Positions 24,192 through 34,323 of a DNA stretch of 64,000 nt are shown here, piece after piece. Both the position numbers and the translations under genes were made by a program. This stretch comes from Sporobacter sp942492735. GTDB taxonomy: Bacteria; Bacillota; Clostridia; Oscillospirales; Oscillospiraceae. The DNA is taken from NCBI GenBank assembly GCA_942492735.1, contig OW818648.1:3224001-3288000 (forward strand). The letters run 5' to 3'. Every line of letters begins with the position of its first letter. Position 1 is the first letter of the stretch. Under the pieces are notes generated by a model that did no database searches, was not told the DNA's origin, and saw only the letters and a list, made by a program, of their open reading frames with translations.

Positions 24192-25445
24192 TTAATCAAA
24201 TCTGATAATATCTGCTCCCAGTGATTCAAGGATCCCGACAATATCATCGTATCCTCTGTCGATATGCGCAACGCCGGATATTTCTGTTATACCCTCGGCC
24301 CCGAGTGCTGCAACGACGAGTGCGGCGCCGCCGCGCAGATCGGTTGATGTGATTGGCGCGCCGTAAAGCTTTTTAACGCCGCTGACGATGGCAACCCGTC
24401 CCTCTGTCTTAATATCGGCACCGAGGCGCTGAAGTTCGGCAACATGCCGGTATCTGTTCTCAAAAATGTTTTCGACAAAAACTGTTGTTCCTTCCGCCGT
24501 CAGGCTTGCCGCCATGAGCGGCGGCTGAGCGTCCGTTGGAAAGCCCGGATATGGCTTGGTAATAATCGGTTTAACAGCCTTTCTTGGCTTTTCGGCGTTA
24601 ATGAACAGTGTATCACTGTCCGCTCTTATTTCACAGCCCATTTCAACAAGAGTTTCGGTTACCGTCATGATATGGTTCGGACAAACACCAGTCAGCTCAA
24701 CGGCACCGCCTGACGCCGCGGCGCAGGCAAGATACGTCGCCGCTACGATGCGGTCCGGTATGACCCAATGCTCCGTATTCCCCTTTTGACCGCAGCCCTC
24801 TATCGTTAGGGTCGATGTCCCCGCGCCGTGTACCTTGATGCCGAGACGCCTCAAATAGCTTTGCAGATCCCATATTTCAGGTTCACATGCTGCATTTGTG
24901 ATGATTGTTGTGCCGGCACACTTTGCCGCAGCGAGCATCGTGTTTTCTGTCGCGCCCACGCTTGGGAAGGCGAGATTAACGCGGCAGCCCTTCAGGTTTC
25001 TTGCTTTGCAGATGATGTTTCCGCCTTCCTCCTCGATCTCCGCGCCCATGGCGCGAAGCGCAGAGAGGTGTAGATCTATCGGTCTGGGACCGAGCTCACA
25101 TCCGCCTGGCATAGAGAGAATTGCTTCACCGAGACGCGCCAGAATTGCGCCCAAAAAAATAACTGACGACCGCATCTCTTTCATAAGATCATGCGGAATA
25201 TCGCTGCGCGTCAGCGTTTTGGAATCAACATAAACCTTTTCACCTTCGCGGTTCACCGTACACCCCAAATGGATAAGGATTCTGATTGCCGCGTCAACAT
25301 CACTAAGGTTTGGACAATTATGTATCACCGTTTCGCCGCATGCAAGAAGAGATGCCGCCATAATAGGCAGAACGCTGTTCTTTGCTCCGTGCACACAGAC
25401 AGAACCGTACAGCCGTCTTCCGCCATCAATACGTATTATACTCAT
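24192..25445 (-). CDS. murA: UDP-GlcNAc 1-carboxyvinyltransferase
   Basis: A 417-residue enzyme for the first step of peptidoglycan synthesis, joining enolpyruvate to UDP-GlcNAc. The active-site loop SMPGGCELGPRPIDLHL keeps the Cys that fosfomycin attacks. The start at 25445 (MSIIRIDGGRRLYG) has GGGGG upstream; the longer frame to 25523 overlaps murG and is rejected. It lies between murG and ftsQ. Confidence 0.96.
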   Translation of the reverse strand: MSIIRIDGGRRLYGSVCVHGAKNSVLPIMAASLLACGETVIHNCPNLSDVDAAIRILIHLGCTVNREGEKVYVDSKTLTRSDIPHDLMKEMRSSVIFLGAILARLGEAILSMPGGCELGPRPIDLHLSALRAMGAEIEEEGGNIICKARNLKGCRVNLAFPSVGATENTMLAAAKCAGTTIITNAACEPEIWDLQSYLRRLGIKVHGAGTSTLTIEGCGQKGNTEHWVIPDRIVAATYLACAAASGGAVELTGVCPNHIMTVTETLVEMGCEIRADSDTLFINAEKPRKAVKPIITKPYPGFPTDAQPPLMAASLTAEGTTVFVENIFENRYRHVAELQRLGADIKTEGRVAIVSGVKKLYGAPITSTDLRGGAALVVAALGAEGITEISGVAHIDRGYDDIVGILESLGADIIRFD

Positions 25446-25516
25446 AGTCAACCCCCGAAAACAGCATATAAATATCTGTATGCCGTATACTATGTCCAGA
25501 GGCTGTCTGACGTTAA

Positions 25517-26638
25517 TCAGCACATCGAAATAATTAGCTCCGCTATTTTTTTCGCCGAATCGGGAACGCCGGCTTTTTTCATGGCATCCGACATCAGCGA
25601 GAGTTCATCCTTACTTTGAAGTATTCTTGCTACCGTTTGATAGAGTTTTTCGCCGGTACACGCCTTCTCGTCAATGACGACAGCACCGCCTGTTTTGCCT
25701 AATTGATGGGCATTTTTTTCCTGATGGTTATTCGTCACATTCGGCGATGGGACAATCACGGCCGGCTTTCCCATATAGGTGAGTTCAGCAAGTGTTGATG
25801 CGCCTGCGCGGCAGAGGACAATATCCGATGCCGCCATGACTATCGGCATGTTGTTGATATAGGCGCGGAGATCGACCCAGCGCGGAATATTCAAACCCGG
25901 CGATTTTTCGTGGAGGCGCTGAATCAGTGCTTCTGTGACGGATTCATTACCACCGGTGGCGTGGATATGGTTAAACAGCCTGCTTTCGATGTTCAGGGAG
26001 ATAAATTCAGCGATAATTTCGTTCATTCGCTGTGCTCCGAGAGAGCCCCAAAAAGAGACGACAAGCGGTCTTCCGTCGATTCCGAGCAGATGCCGCGCGT
26101 CGTTTTTATTCTGCATCAAAAAGCCGGCTCTGACCGGCGTGCCGGTGAATACAACCTTTGCTGGATTTTTATATTGACTGGAGACGTCGGGAAATGCAAC
26201 AAGAATTTTATCCACTTTACCGGAGAGCATTTTTGTCGTGAGACCGGGAACTGCGTTTGATTCATGGATGAATGTCGGTATCCCCATCTGCGCTGCTTTT
26301 TTTAGCACCGGATAACAAACATACCCTCCTGTGCCGATCGCCGCATCCGGTTTGAATCGTCCCAAAATGACAGCCGATTGCTCAGCGGCTGTCGCAAGAT
26401 TTCTGATGGTTTTAATATTCTGGATTATTTTATTCGGTGTTATGCCTCTTTCAATCCCACTGATGATGATATTCTCAATATCATAGCCCGCCTGCGGTAT
26501 CAGTCTGTTTTCCAATCGCCTTCCCGAACCGATAAAAAGTATTTTTGATTCAGGAACGGTACGCCGCAGCTCATCAGCCAGAGCAAGAGCCGGATTGATA
26601 TGACCGGCTGTCCCGCCGCAGGTAAACAGAAATTTCAT
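25517..26638 (-). CDS. murG: MurG glycosyltransferase
   Basis: A 373-residue GT-B enzyme that adds GlcNAc to lipid I, making lipid II at the inner membrane face. It begins KFLFTCGGTAGHINPALALA and has IGTGGYVCYPVL, HESNAVPGLT and the C-terminal donor site SFWGSLGAQRMNE and CRAGASTLAEL. TGGAGGAG precedes the start. It is 36 bases after ftsW. Confidence 0.97.
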   Translation of the reverse strand: MKFLFTCGGTAGHINPALALADELRRTVPESKILFIGSGRRLENRLIPQAGYDIENIIISGIERGITPNKIIQNIKTIRNLATAAEQSAVILGRFKPDAAIGTGGYVCYPVLKKAAQMGIPTFIHESNAVPGLTTKMLSGKVDKILVAFPDVSSQYKNPAKVVFTGTPVRAGFLMQNKNDARHLLGIDGRPLVVSFWGSLGAQRMNEIIAEFISLNIESRLFNHIHATGGNESVTEALIQRLHEKSPGLNIPRWVDLRAYINNMPIVMAASDIVLCRAGASTLAELTYMGKPAVIVPSPNVTNNHQEKNAHQLGKTGGAVVIDEKACTGEKLYQTVARILQSKDELSLMSDAMKKAGVPDSAKKIAELIISMC

Positions 26639-26673
26639 CTTATCTCCTCCAGATTCCCGGGTTTTTCGGCCAG

Positions 26674-27828
26674 TCAGCCTGCTTTTACGATAGGTATATC
26701 CCTGGAAACGGACAGAATTATACCCATCTCAACCAGCTGGATCCATAACGCAGTCCCACCGGAACTAAAGAACGGCAGTGAAATACCTGTACTGGGAAGC
26801 AGATTTGTCACAACGCCCACATTGAGAAACACCTGAATGGCCAGAAGACTTGTCAGACCAGTGACGACGAGGGAGCCGAATCTGTCCTTTGCGTGCAGTG
26901 CAAGCCAGAAACCGCGGACGATCAGCAGCGCGAAAATCAGCAGTATGAGAATCGCGCCGATATAGCCGAGTTCTTCGCAGACGACAGCAAAAATATAGTC
27001 GTTATGCTCTTCGGGCAAATAGAGGTATTTCTGACGTCCCTGCCCGATTCCCAGCCCCATGAGTCCGCCGGAGCCTATAGCATACAGTGACTGCAATATT
27101 TGATATCCTTTATCGCTCGGATCCAGCTCGGGATGCAGCCAGGCTGTCACACGGTCAGCCGCATATTCAAGCTGCGTCACCGTAACGTATGCCACAATCG
27201 CGACGAGAACAGCAGCGCAAACAAACCACCGGATTCTGGTTCCGCCCGCAAACATCATAATAGCAGCAATCATGACAATGATGACCGATGCAGACAAGTG
27301 CGGTTCAAGGTATAAAAGTCCGACGATGACGATGACGACGGCCGCAAACGGCAGGACGCCATATCTAAATTTCTTCATCTTATCCTTATAGACGCAAATC
27401 ATAACAGAAAAGGTCAGTACCTCCGCCAGCTTTGTGATCTCAGAGGGTTGAAACGTTGTAAACCCGAGATTGATCCATCTTTTCGAACCGTTGACCTCCG
27501 AGCCGATAATCGGGACAAGCACAAGCATCAGTATTGAAACAGCAATAAGCGGCAACGCGAATTTCCTAAAGGTGGCGACGCGTATCTTTGATACAATAAT
27601 CATCAGAACAATTCCCGTGGCGGCATAAAGCATTTGACTTGAGAAATACTCCATCGGTTTTCCTGAAGTGTAATAGGATCTGGCAAAGCTGGCCGACAGG
27701 ACGATGACAACACCAATTGTCAACAGGACAAGCGTCAGCAAAAATAGCGGAAGATCAAAGCCGCCGCGCTTTACTCTCTTATCAGAGCGATAATCACGAA
27801 GCTGTCGCGCAGCCCGATCTGTCCCCAT
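26674..27828 (-). CDS. ftsW: FtsW/SpoVE SEDS-family glycosyltransferase
   Basis: A 384-residue SEDS protein with about ten membrane segments. Key regions are SEVNGSKRWINLG, FQPSEITKLA and the NVGVVTNLLPSTGISLPFFSSGG loop region near the end (about 340-362). It polymerises glycan strands together with a class B penicillin-binding protein. In Clostridia one gene in this place may serve division, spore cortex or both, so ftsW and spoVE cannot be told apart here. Confidence 0.93.
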   Translation of the reverse strand: MGTDRAARQLRDYRSDKRVKRGGFDLPLFLLTLVLLTIGVVIVLSASFARSYYTSGKPMEYFSSQMLYAATGIVLMIIVSKIRVATFRKFALPLIAVSILMLVLVPIIGSEVNGSKRWINLGFTTFQPSEITKLAEVLTFSVMICVYKDKMKKFRYGVLPFAAVVIVIVGLLYLEPHLSASVIIVMIAAIMMFAGGTRIRWFVCAAVLVAIVAYVTVTQLEYAADRVTAWLHPELDPSDKGYQILQSLYAIGSGGLMGLGIGQGRQKYLYLPEEHNDYIFAVVCEELGYIGAILILLIFALLIVRGFWLALHAKDRFGSLVVTGLTSLLAIQVFLNVGVVTNLLPSTGISLPFFSSGGTALWIQLVEMGIILSVSRDIPIVKAG

Positions 27829-27864
27829 GATTTGTCCCCCCTATCGTTACAAGATTCGCTCTAT

Positions 27865-28863
27865 TTACGGCCAAACAGAAAATCTTGAGCTGACCGCGAA
27901 AAATGACAAGACAGCGAACACTGCTGAAACGGCAGTAAAGACAAAAAACAATTTGTATTCACTCCAACCAGACATCTCAAAATGATGGTGCAGCGGTGCC
28001 ATTTTGAAAATTCGTTTGCCTTTCGTCAGCTTGAAATAAAGAATTTGAATGACATCCGAGAGGATTTCTATGACATACACGATACCGAGCGGAATGATAA
28101 TCAGCGGTATATCCGCAGCAAATGCCATAGCGCAGACCGCGCCTCCGAGAAACAGCGATCCCGTATCACCCATGAATACACGTGCCGGATGGAAATTAAA
28201 GAGCAGAAAACCGATCAGCCCACCGCAAAGCGCCGCGGCAAATATTCCGAGATACGTATACCCCCATATAAAAGCGATGGCAGCATAGCCGACGGCAACC
28301 GGGATAGAGACGCCTGAAGCAAGCCCGTCAACACCATCTGTAATGTTTACCGCGTTGACTGTTGCGACGATAGCAAAAGCCGCGAAAATGAAATACACGG
28401 GTTCAGGAATTATCACCGAGACGTTTAAAAACGGAATGTAGAGATTTGGGGTAAGATAACCTGTCAAACGCATCAAAAGGACGAATACAACGGCCGCGAC
28501 AAGCTGAAGCAAAAACTTCTGCAATGCCGTCAAACCTAAATTGCGTTTTTTTATCAGTTTCTGAAAATCATCTAAAAAGCCGATAACAGCAAAAATTAGG
28601 GCGAAAACCAGAACATATATGTGTCCGAATTCGCCTTTTTTCATTTCGTCTAAGCCGGCAACCAAACAGGCGGCGAGAATACCGACGATAAACATGATAC
28701 CGCCCATTGTCGGCGTCCCCTGTTTGCTTCTATGCCATACCGGCCCGTCTTCTCTGATTGATTGGCCGGCTTTTTTGCGCCGGAGTATCGGCACGAGAAC
28801 GAGGCCTGTTACGATGGTGACACCGAGTGAAATAATAAACGCGGTCAGAAGCCTCAGTATCAT
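27865..28863 (-). CDS. mraY: Phospho-MurNAc-pentapeptide transferase
   Basis: A 332-residue enzyme with about ten membrane helices that makes lipid I. It shows GTPTMGGIMFI, LGFLDDFQKL-like Asp pair (FLDDFQKLIKKRN), NAVNITDGVDGLASG and the MAPLHHHFEMSGWSE motif. The ATG at 28863 with GAGGGAAC upstream was chosen over 28884. Confidence 0.97.
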   Translation of the reverse strand: MILRLLTAFIISLGVTIVTGLVLVPILRRKKAGQSIREDGPVWHRSKQGTPTMGGIMFIVGILAACLVAGLDEMKKGEFGHIYVLVFALIFAVIGFLDDFQKLIKKRNLGLTALQKFLLQLVAAVVFVLLMRLTGYLTPNLYIPFLNVSVIIPEPVYFIFAAFAIVATVNAVNITDGVDGLASGVSIPVAVGYAAIAFIWGYTYLGIFAAALCGGLIGFLLFNFHPARVFMGDTGSLFLGGAVCAMAFAADIPLIIIPLGIVYVIEILSDVIQILYFKLTKGKRIFKMAPLHHHFEMSGWSEYKLFFVFTAVSAVFAVLSFFAVSSRFSVWP

Positions 28864-28922
28864 ATGTGTTCCCTCGCAATCCAAGATTTATGATCTGAGC
28901 ACTGATTTATCCGCGCGTGGAT

Positions 28923-30398
28923 TCATCCGCGCATGGGTTCACCAGCGTCCGTATCAATAGCTGACAGAAAATCTCTGACGACTTCACGTTCGTCGAAATG
29001 AATCTTTTGCTTTCCGATTATCTGATATGTTTCATGCCCTTTTCCAGCAAGGATGATGATGTCATTCGCCTGCGCGTTTTTCAGTGCCCAGCCAATCGCT
29101 TCGCGTCGGTTCTCAATGACACGATATGGCGTTTTCGTGCCCTTCATACCAGCCAGAATATCATCAATGATTTTTTCCGGAACTTCTGTCCTCGGATTAT
29201 CAGAGGTGACGATCACGAAGTCGGATAAACGCGCCGCTATTTCTCCCATCAGCGGACGCTTCGCGGCGTCCCTGTCTCCGCCGCATCCGAAGAGGGTGAC
29301 TAATCGGCCGGTCGTAATCTCGCGGAAAGTCTTTGTGATATTTTCTAAAGCGTCAGGCGTATGCGCATAATCGATGATAACGGTAAAATCTGTTTCAGTC
29401 GGCACTACTTCTGCCCGACCTACAACACCCTTACAGAACTTTAATCCTTCTGCAATATCTTCCAGATCAAAATTGAGCATGATCGCCGTACCAATGGTCG
29501 CCAACGCATTATATATTGAGAACATCCCCGGGATGTTTAATTCAATATTTTGCAGTTTATCGATCGTCAGAGCACAAAAGGCGACTCTGTCGGCATACAG
29601 TTTAATTCGTTTAGCAACCAGATCAGCCGTATCCTCCGCTGCGGAAAAAGTAAAAATCGGGCACGTAGCCGTTTGGGTAACAATATCCGCGTAGCTGTCG
29701 TCGACATTCACGACACCATATTTTGATTGAGAAAACAGGAGTGCCTTTGCCTGTGCGTACTCTTCCATCGTTTTATGAAAATCTAAATGGTCCGGTGTCA
29801 GATTCGTAAAGACGCCAACTTCGAACTCGATCCCGAAAACCCTGTCTAAAAACAGAGCGTGTGATGATACCTCCATAACAGCGTATGTGCAGCCCTCGTC
29901 CGCCATTTCTCTGAAGAGCTTATGCAGCTCATATGACTCCGGCGTTGTGTGCTCCGTTTCGATAATCCGGTCACCGATCATATTATAGTTCGTACCGATC
30001 AAACCAACCTTAGCACCCGCGCATTTTTCAATCATCGTTTTTATGAGGTTCGTCGTTGTTGTTTTTCCGTTCGTCCCCGTAACGCCGATCACCTTCATTG
30101 CTGACGAGGGGTTATTATACCAGTTTGCAGAGACGACGGCAAGACCGCGCCGCGTATTTTCTATTATAACATACGCAATCTCATCGTCCGGCTTTTCTTC
30201 GCATAGAACACAGACCGCCCCTTTTTGGATGGCGGTCTTTATATATTGATGGCCGTCGCTTTCATAACCTGTGACAGCGACAAAAATATCCCCCGGAACG
30301 GTCGTCCGAGAATCATAGCTGACACCTGTAATCTCAAGTGCCATATCGGCCTGAGATTCTACAACTGTAATCCCTTTAAGTAAATGGACAAGTTTCAT
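28923..30398 (-). CDS. murE: UDP-MurNAc-tripeptide synthetase, meso-DAP type
   Basis: A 491-residue Mur ligase. ATP loop GVTGTNGKTTTTNLI, the central YAHTPDALENIT, and the C-terminal TSDNPRTEVPEKI are clear. The DNPR motif marks enzymes that add meso-diaminopimelate rather than lysine. It lies between the PASTA protein and mraY. The next ligase gene, murF, which usually follows, is missing here. Confidence 0.96.
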   Translation of the reverse strand: MKLVHLLKGITVVESQADMALEITGVSYDSRTTVPGDIFVAVTGYESDGHQYIKTAIQKGAVCVLCEEKPDDEIAYVIIENTRRGLAVVSANWYNNPSSAMKVIGVTGTNGKTTTTNLIKTMIEKCAGAKVGLIGTNYNMIGDRIIETEHTTPESYELHKLFREMADEGCTYAVMEVSSHALFLDRVFGIEFEVGVFTNLTPDHLDFHKTMEEYAQAKALLFSQSKYGVVNVDDSYADIVTQTATCPIFTFSAAEDTADLVAKRIKLYADRVAFCALTIDKLQNIELNIPGMFSIYNALATIGTAIMLNFDLEDIAEGLKFCKGVVGRAEVVPTETDFTVIIDYAHTPDALENITKTFREITTGRLVTLFGCGGDRDAAKRPLMGEIAARLSDFVIVTSDNPRTEVPEKIIDDILAGMKGTKTPYRVIENRREAIGWALKNAQANDIIILAGKGHETYQIIGKQKIHFDEREVVRDFLSAIDTDAGEPMRG

Positions 30399-30428
30399 GG
30401 TGTTTTCCCCAATCCGAGTACTGATTTC

Positions 30429-32738
30429 TTAGTAATTTCCTAGGATGGTTTTATCGACAAGCGTCACTTCGACGACCGAGCCTATCGGAATCTCCTCGTT
30501 TTTCTTGACCGATTGCGTCGATACAACGGCATTAGCAGACGATGACAGCGTCCCTCCGGATTTAATAAACAGGCCTGCGTCTTCAAGGGCTTTTTTCGCA
30601 TCTAAAAAACCTTTGAAGTAAAGATCCGGCACCGCAACCATATCCGTCGACTTTTCACGTCCGGCATACAATATAATCTGGCTGCCCGGGGCGACTGAAA
30701 TATTTGCCGATGGCAGCTGGTCTGTTACAGCGGTACCGTCTCCGATTATCCGCACCGTCAGGCCCAGTTTTTCGAGATTTGTCGTCGCTTCCTCAATGCT
30801 CTTATCTATCAGCTTCGGCACAGCAATGTCAAGATTCTGCTTTTCTTCATCAGTATAAACAGGCTGAACATCAAGATACGGTAAGACTTCAGACAGGATG
30901 TGCCCGACAACCGGTGCCGCCATATTACCGCCGCTGACAAAAATGCCGGTTTCATTGTTGGGATCGGGGTTGTCGAGTATCAGGAGGATGACGACCTGAG
31001 GATCATCCATCGGCGCGATACCGCAGAACGAAACCGTATACCGCTTCTTTCCTGTTAAGGCTTCCAGTGTTGTATCAACTGAGGTACCCGTCTTACCACC
31101 GATTTTGTAGCCCGGCACCGCGGCGTTTTTGCCTGTACCGCCTTTGAGCCCGACAACCGCTTCAAGGATGTCACACATCGTTTCGGACGTTTGTGCGCTG
31201 ATGACTTGCCGTACGGTTGTCGGTTCATTGGCCAAAACGACATTCCCGTCATTATCAGCAATCTGCTTAACGACATAGGGTTCCATCAAATTCCCGCCGT
31301 TGACGACAGCTGATACGGCAGTGACGAGCTGTATCGGTGTTATGGTGAATGTTTGCCCGAAGGACGTCGCAGCAAGAGAGGATAAGTTTTTTGGATTGGC
31401 AAATTCATTTCTTGTCCACCAAAGAGGTTTACTCTCTCCGGGCAGATCGACACCTGTTTTATCAAAAAATCCAAATGCCTCGAGATAATCGTAGAAGGTG
31501 TCACCGCCGATTTGCAGCCCGATGTTGACGAGCGCAACGTTGCAGGAGTGCTGCATCGCCTCTATAAGAGTCTGTGAGCCGTGTCCCGGCGCCGCTTTCC
31601 AGCATTTTACCGGTTTAGGGCGGCCAACAACTTCCATAGAACCGCCGCAGTAAAATGTATTGTCGAGGCTGACGATATTTTCTTCGAGTGCTGTTGCACA
31701 GGTGATTATTTTAAACACGGAGCCCGGCTCATACGTGTCAGAGATCGCTTTATCGCGCCATAGCGCGTTCAATGCATCTGATACCGCTTTTTTGCGTTCC
31801 TGTTCATCGGCGATCTTACCGAGCTCAGTCAAAATTTCGGGGCTTAACGACGCGTAATGATTCGGATCAAAATTTCCGAAGCTCGCGAGTGCGAGTATCG
31901 CACCCGTTTTCGGCTGCATGGCGATGCAGACGCCGCCATTTTGGACATCATAGTCCTCGATCGCCTGAGCCATGTATTTCTCGACATAATACTGGATGGT
32001 AGAGTCAATTGTCAGTGTCACATCGTCGCCGTTTTGAGCATCGATATAATTCTCAAAATCCGTAAACAGCATATCTGTACCCTTGGCGTTTTTCAGCCGG
32101 ACAATTCTGCCGTCTGTGCCCTGCAGATATGAATCGTACTGGGATTCCAAACCGTTCAAGCCCTTATTCTCATCGCCGACAAAGCCGAGGACATGAGAAG
32201 CGAGCGTGCTGTTCGGGTAATACCGCTTTGAATCCGTCTCCAGATGAATGCTCTTGAGCTTGTTGTCTTTTATAAATTGGCGGACTTTGTCTGCAAGGTC
32301 TTTTTCGATCTTCGGTTTTATTGTTTTATACTGAGAAGCCGTGTCTTCCATTTTCTCCAGAATCTTGGCCTCGTCGACGCTGAGAAGCTCTGATAAGAAA
32401 CCTGCAATAAGCGCCTTATCCTCTTTGTATAGCTCTATCTCGTACGGGCTTATAAAAACCGTCTCAACTGACGCGCTCATGGCGAGTATTTTTCCGTTTG
32501 TGTCGAAGATCGTGCCTCGGGCGGCGGTCACCTTTGCTTCTCTTGTCTGCTGTTCGACGGCCAGCTCCTCATACTTATCGTGCTGAAGAATCTGTATCTG
32601 ATAAAGCTTAACGGCGAGAACAATAAATGCAACGATACCGCACACGGCCATAAGCATGAGTGTGCGGCTGAGTATTGTTTTGTTCGGCCTTTGGCCTGCA
32701 TCTCGTTGTTTTTTTCTGCTTTGCGGTTTTTCTGACAT
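30429..32738 (-). CDS. spoVD: PASTA-domain class B penicillin-binding protein (SpoVD/PBP2B type)
   Basis: A 769-residue transpeptidase. One membrane anchor (about 25-48), an N-terminal dimerisation domain, then the catalytic domain with SVFK (active Ser), SCNVAL (SxN) and KTGTS. Two PASTA domains end it (VPKLIDKSIEEATTNLEKLG and VPDLYFKGFLDAKKALEDAG). It cross-links septal or spore peptidoglycan. Only one such gene is in the cluster, so a division role is likely as well as or instead of a spore role. Confidence 0.93.
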   Translation of the reverse strand: MSEKPQSRKKQRDAGQRPNKTILSRTLMLMAVCGIVAFIVLAVKLYQIQILQHDKYEELAVEQQTREAKVTAARGTIFDTNGKILAMSASVETVFISPYEIELYKEDKALIAGFLSELLSVDEAKILEKMEDTASQYKTIKPKIEKDLADKVRQFIKDNKLKSIHLETDSKRYYPNSTLASHVLGFVGDENKGLNGLESQYDSYLQGTDGRIVRLKNAKGTDMLFTDFENYIDAQNGDDVTLTIDSTIQYYVEKYMAQAIEDYDVQNGGVCIAMQPKTGAILALASFGNFDPNHYASLSPEILTELGKIADEQERKKAVSDALNALWRDKAISDTYEPGSVFKIITCATALEENIVSLDNTFYCGGSMEVVGRPKPVKCWKAAPGHGSQTLIEAMQHSCNVALVNIGLQIGGDTFYDYLEAFGFFDKTGVDLPGESKPLWWTRNEFANPKNLSSLAATSFGQTFTITPIQLVTAVSAVVNGGNLMEPYVVKQIADNDGNVVLANEPTTVRQVISAQTSETMCDILEAVVGLKGGTGKNAAVPGYKIGGKTGTSVDTTLEALTGKKRYTVSFCGIAPMDDPQVVILLILDNPDPNNETGIFVSGGNMAAPVVGHILSEVLPYLDVQPVYTDEEKQNLDIAVPKLIDKSIEEATTNLEKLGLTVRIIGDGTAVTDQLPSANISVAPGSQIILYAGREKSTDMVAVPDLYFKGFLDAKKALEDAGLFIKSGGTLSSSANAVVSTQSVKKNEEIPIGSVVEVTLVDKTILGNY

Positions 32739-32803
32739 TGCGGTCCCCTTAATATGCGAGCGGCGTTTTCGTGTTTATCCGGTAAAGCATTATATTAAGG
32801 CTT

Positions 32804-33382
32804 TCACTTAAAATATGCCACTAAAGAAGCCAGAAATGTCACCATACTCTCCGAAACATATGTATCGTCATTTTCCGGATTAACGACAACGGCTTTATCA
32901 TATACCAATGAATTAACTGTGCTGATCTGACTTTCGTCGGGCTTTGACATGCCCAGAACATCTGTGGCATACTGCTCGACATTATTAACATCAAAAGCGT
33001 CCTCATAGCTGATTTTTAGCATTCTTTCCTGCGCCGCGAGCTCATCGAGCGTCTTCTGAAGCTGAACAGTCTCAGCTGTGACCTCGTTATATTTGACATG
33101 AGCCAGAAGAACAAAAACCATCATCACCGCTACAACGACAAACCCCGTCACCGCAAAAAGCGATATACCGTAGGATTTCTGCGTCCTGCGTGCTGGCGCT
33201 GTCCGCTCCACAGCCTTCGGCGCAGTCTTAACCACCGGCTTCTCCGTCGGCTTTTGAACAGGTACTCTTTCGGGCACAGCCGACTCATGGGAATATTCTC
33301 TAATCCGGCTCAAGTCATACGCATTGCTTCCGGAGACGGCGCTGCGCGAGGCATATCTGACTGTCGCTGAATGTGTTGCCAT
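32804..33382 (-). CDS. ftsL: FtsL-like division protein
   Basis: A 192-residue bitopic protein. A Pro- and Lys-rich cytoplasmic part, one membrane segment (about 98-118, ISLFAVTGFVVVAVMMVFVLL) and a short coiled coil (TAETVQLQKTLDELAAQE) fit FtsL. Position between rsmH and the penicillin-binding protein is the usual FtsL place. The ATG at 33382 has GGAAAG upstream; the frame to 33544 runs into rsmH and is rejected. It is longer than usual at both ends. Confidence 0.75.
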   Translation of the reverse strand: MATHSATVRYASRSAVSGSNAYDLSRIREYSHESAVPERVPVQKPTEKPVVKTAPKAVERTAPARRTQKSYGISLFAVTGFVVVAVMMVFVLLAHVKYNEVTAETVQLQKTLDELAAQERMLKISYEDAFDVNNVEQYATDVLGMSKPDESQISTVNSLVYDKAVVVNPENDDTYVSESMVTFLASLVAYFK

Positions 33383-33396
33383 TGTATCTTTCCTTT

Positions 33397-34323
33397 CTAG
33401 ACTCTCTCCGCGATGCGGAGCTTGGCGCTTCTTGCCCTCGGGTTTTGTTCCGTTTCCGTATCCCCCGGTATGATTGGCTTCCTCGTAACAGACCGCATTG
33501 ACGGGACGAAGCCGCATACGCAGACTGGGAAGTCCGGCGGGCATTTACAGCCCTTCTCCCTGCCGACAATCGCATTTTTTACGAGCTTGTCTTCAAGTGA
33601 CTGAAAGCTGATGACACACAGTCTGCCTTCTTTGTTCAGTCTGTCCGGCGCTGTCCTGAGCATTTCTTCGATGGAGCCGAGTTCATCGTTGACGGCGATC
33701 CGTATCGCTTGAAAACTCCGTTTCGCTGGATGCTGCTTCTCGCGAAGCGCTTTTGCCGGCATGGCGTGCCGGATGATATCAACGAGTTCCAATGTGGAAT
33801 CTATTTTTTTATTTCCGCGCTTATTGACAATGGCGGAAGCAATCCGTGGGGCGTAACGTTCTTCACCGTATTCGTAGAGGATTTTCTTCAGTTCATTCTC
33901 CGACCATTCATTGACGACGTTATAAGCACTCAGTTTTGCGTTCTTATCCATCCTCATATCGAGCGGTGCATCCGCCATATAGGAAAAGCCACGCGCCGCG
34001 TCATCAAGCTGTGGAGAAGAGACGCCGAGATCAAAAAGCATTCCGTCAACTTTATCAATCCCCAAACGGTCGAGTATATCACCAATATCTCTGAAATCGC
34101 CTTTGACAAAGGCGATTTTTTCGATGTAATCACCAAGGATTCTTCCGGCTTCTTCGATCGCAGCGTCATCCTTATCAATGCCGATAAGCCGTCCCTTGCC
34201 GAGCTTTTTAACAATCTCGAGGGAATGCCCGGCGCGCCCGAGCGTGCCGTCTATATATATGCCATCCGGCTTTATGTGGAGTCCTTCTATACACTCTTTT
34301 AAGAGCACTGGTATATGTTCCAT
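33397..34323 (-). CDS. rsmH: 16S rRNA m4C1402 methyltransferase
   Basis: A 308-residue SAM-dependent methyltransferase (MraW). It shows HIPVLLKECIEGL, DGTLGRAGHSLEIV, FDLGVSSPQLD and AIRIAVNDELGSIE. It methylates N4 of C1402 in the P site. Its ATG overlaps the mraZ stop by one base (TAATG), so the two are translationally coupled. Confidence 0.97.
   Translation of the reverse strand: MEHIPVLLKECIEGLHIKPDGIYIDGTLGRAGHSLEIVKKLGKGRLIGIDKDDAAIEEAGRILGDYIEKIAFVKGDFRDIGDILDRLGIDKVDGMLFDLGVSSPQLDDAARGFSYMADAPLDMRMDKNAKLSAYNVVNEWSENELKKILYEYGEERYAPRIASAIVNKRGNKKIDSTLELVDIIRHAMPAKALREKQHPAKRSFQAIRIAVNDELGSIEEMLRTAPDRLNKEGRLCVISFQSLEDKLVKNAIVGREKGCKCPPDFPVCVCGFVPSMRSVTRKPIIPGDTETEQNPRARSAKLRIAERV

Noticed and set aside
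33383..33544. Upstream extension of ftsL
   Set aside because: It lies within the end of rsmH and has Arg- and Gly-rich shadow composition; the ATG at 33382 has a good site.
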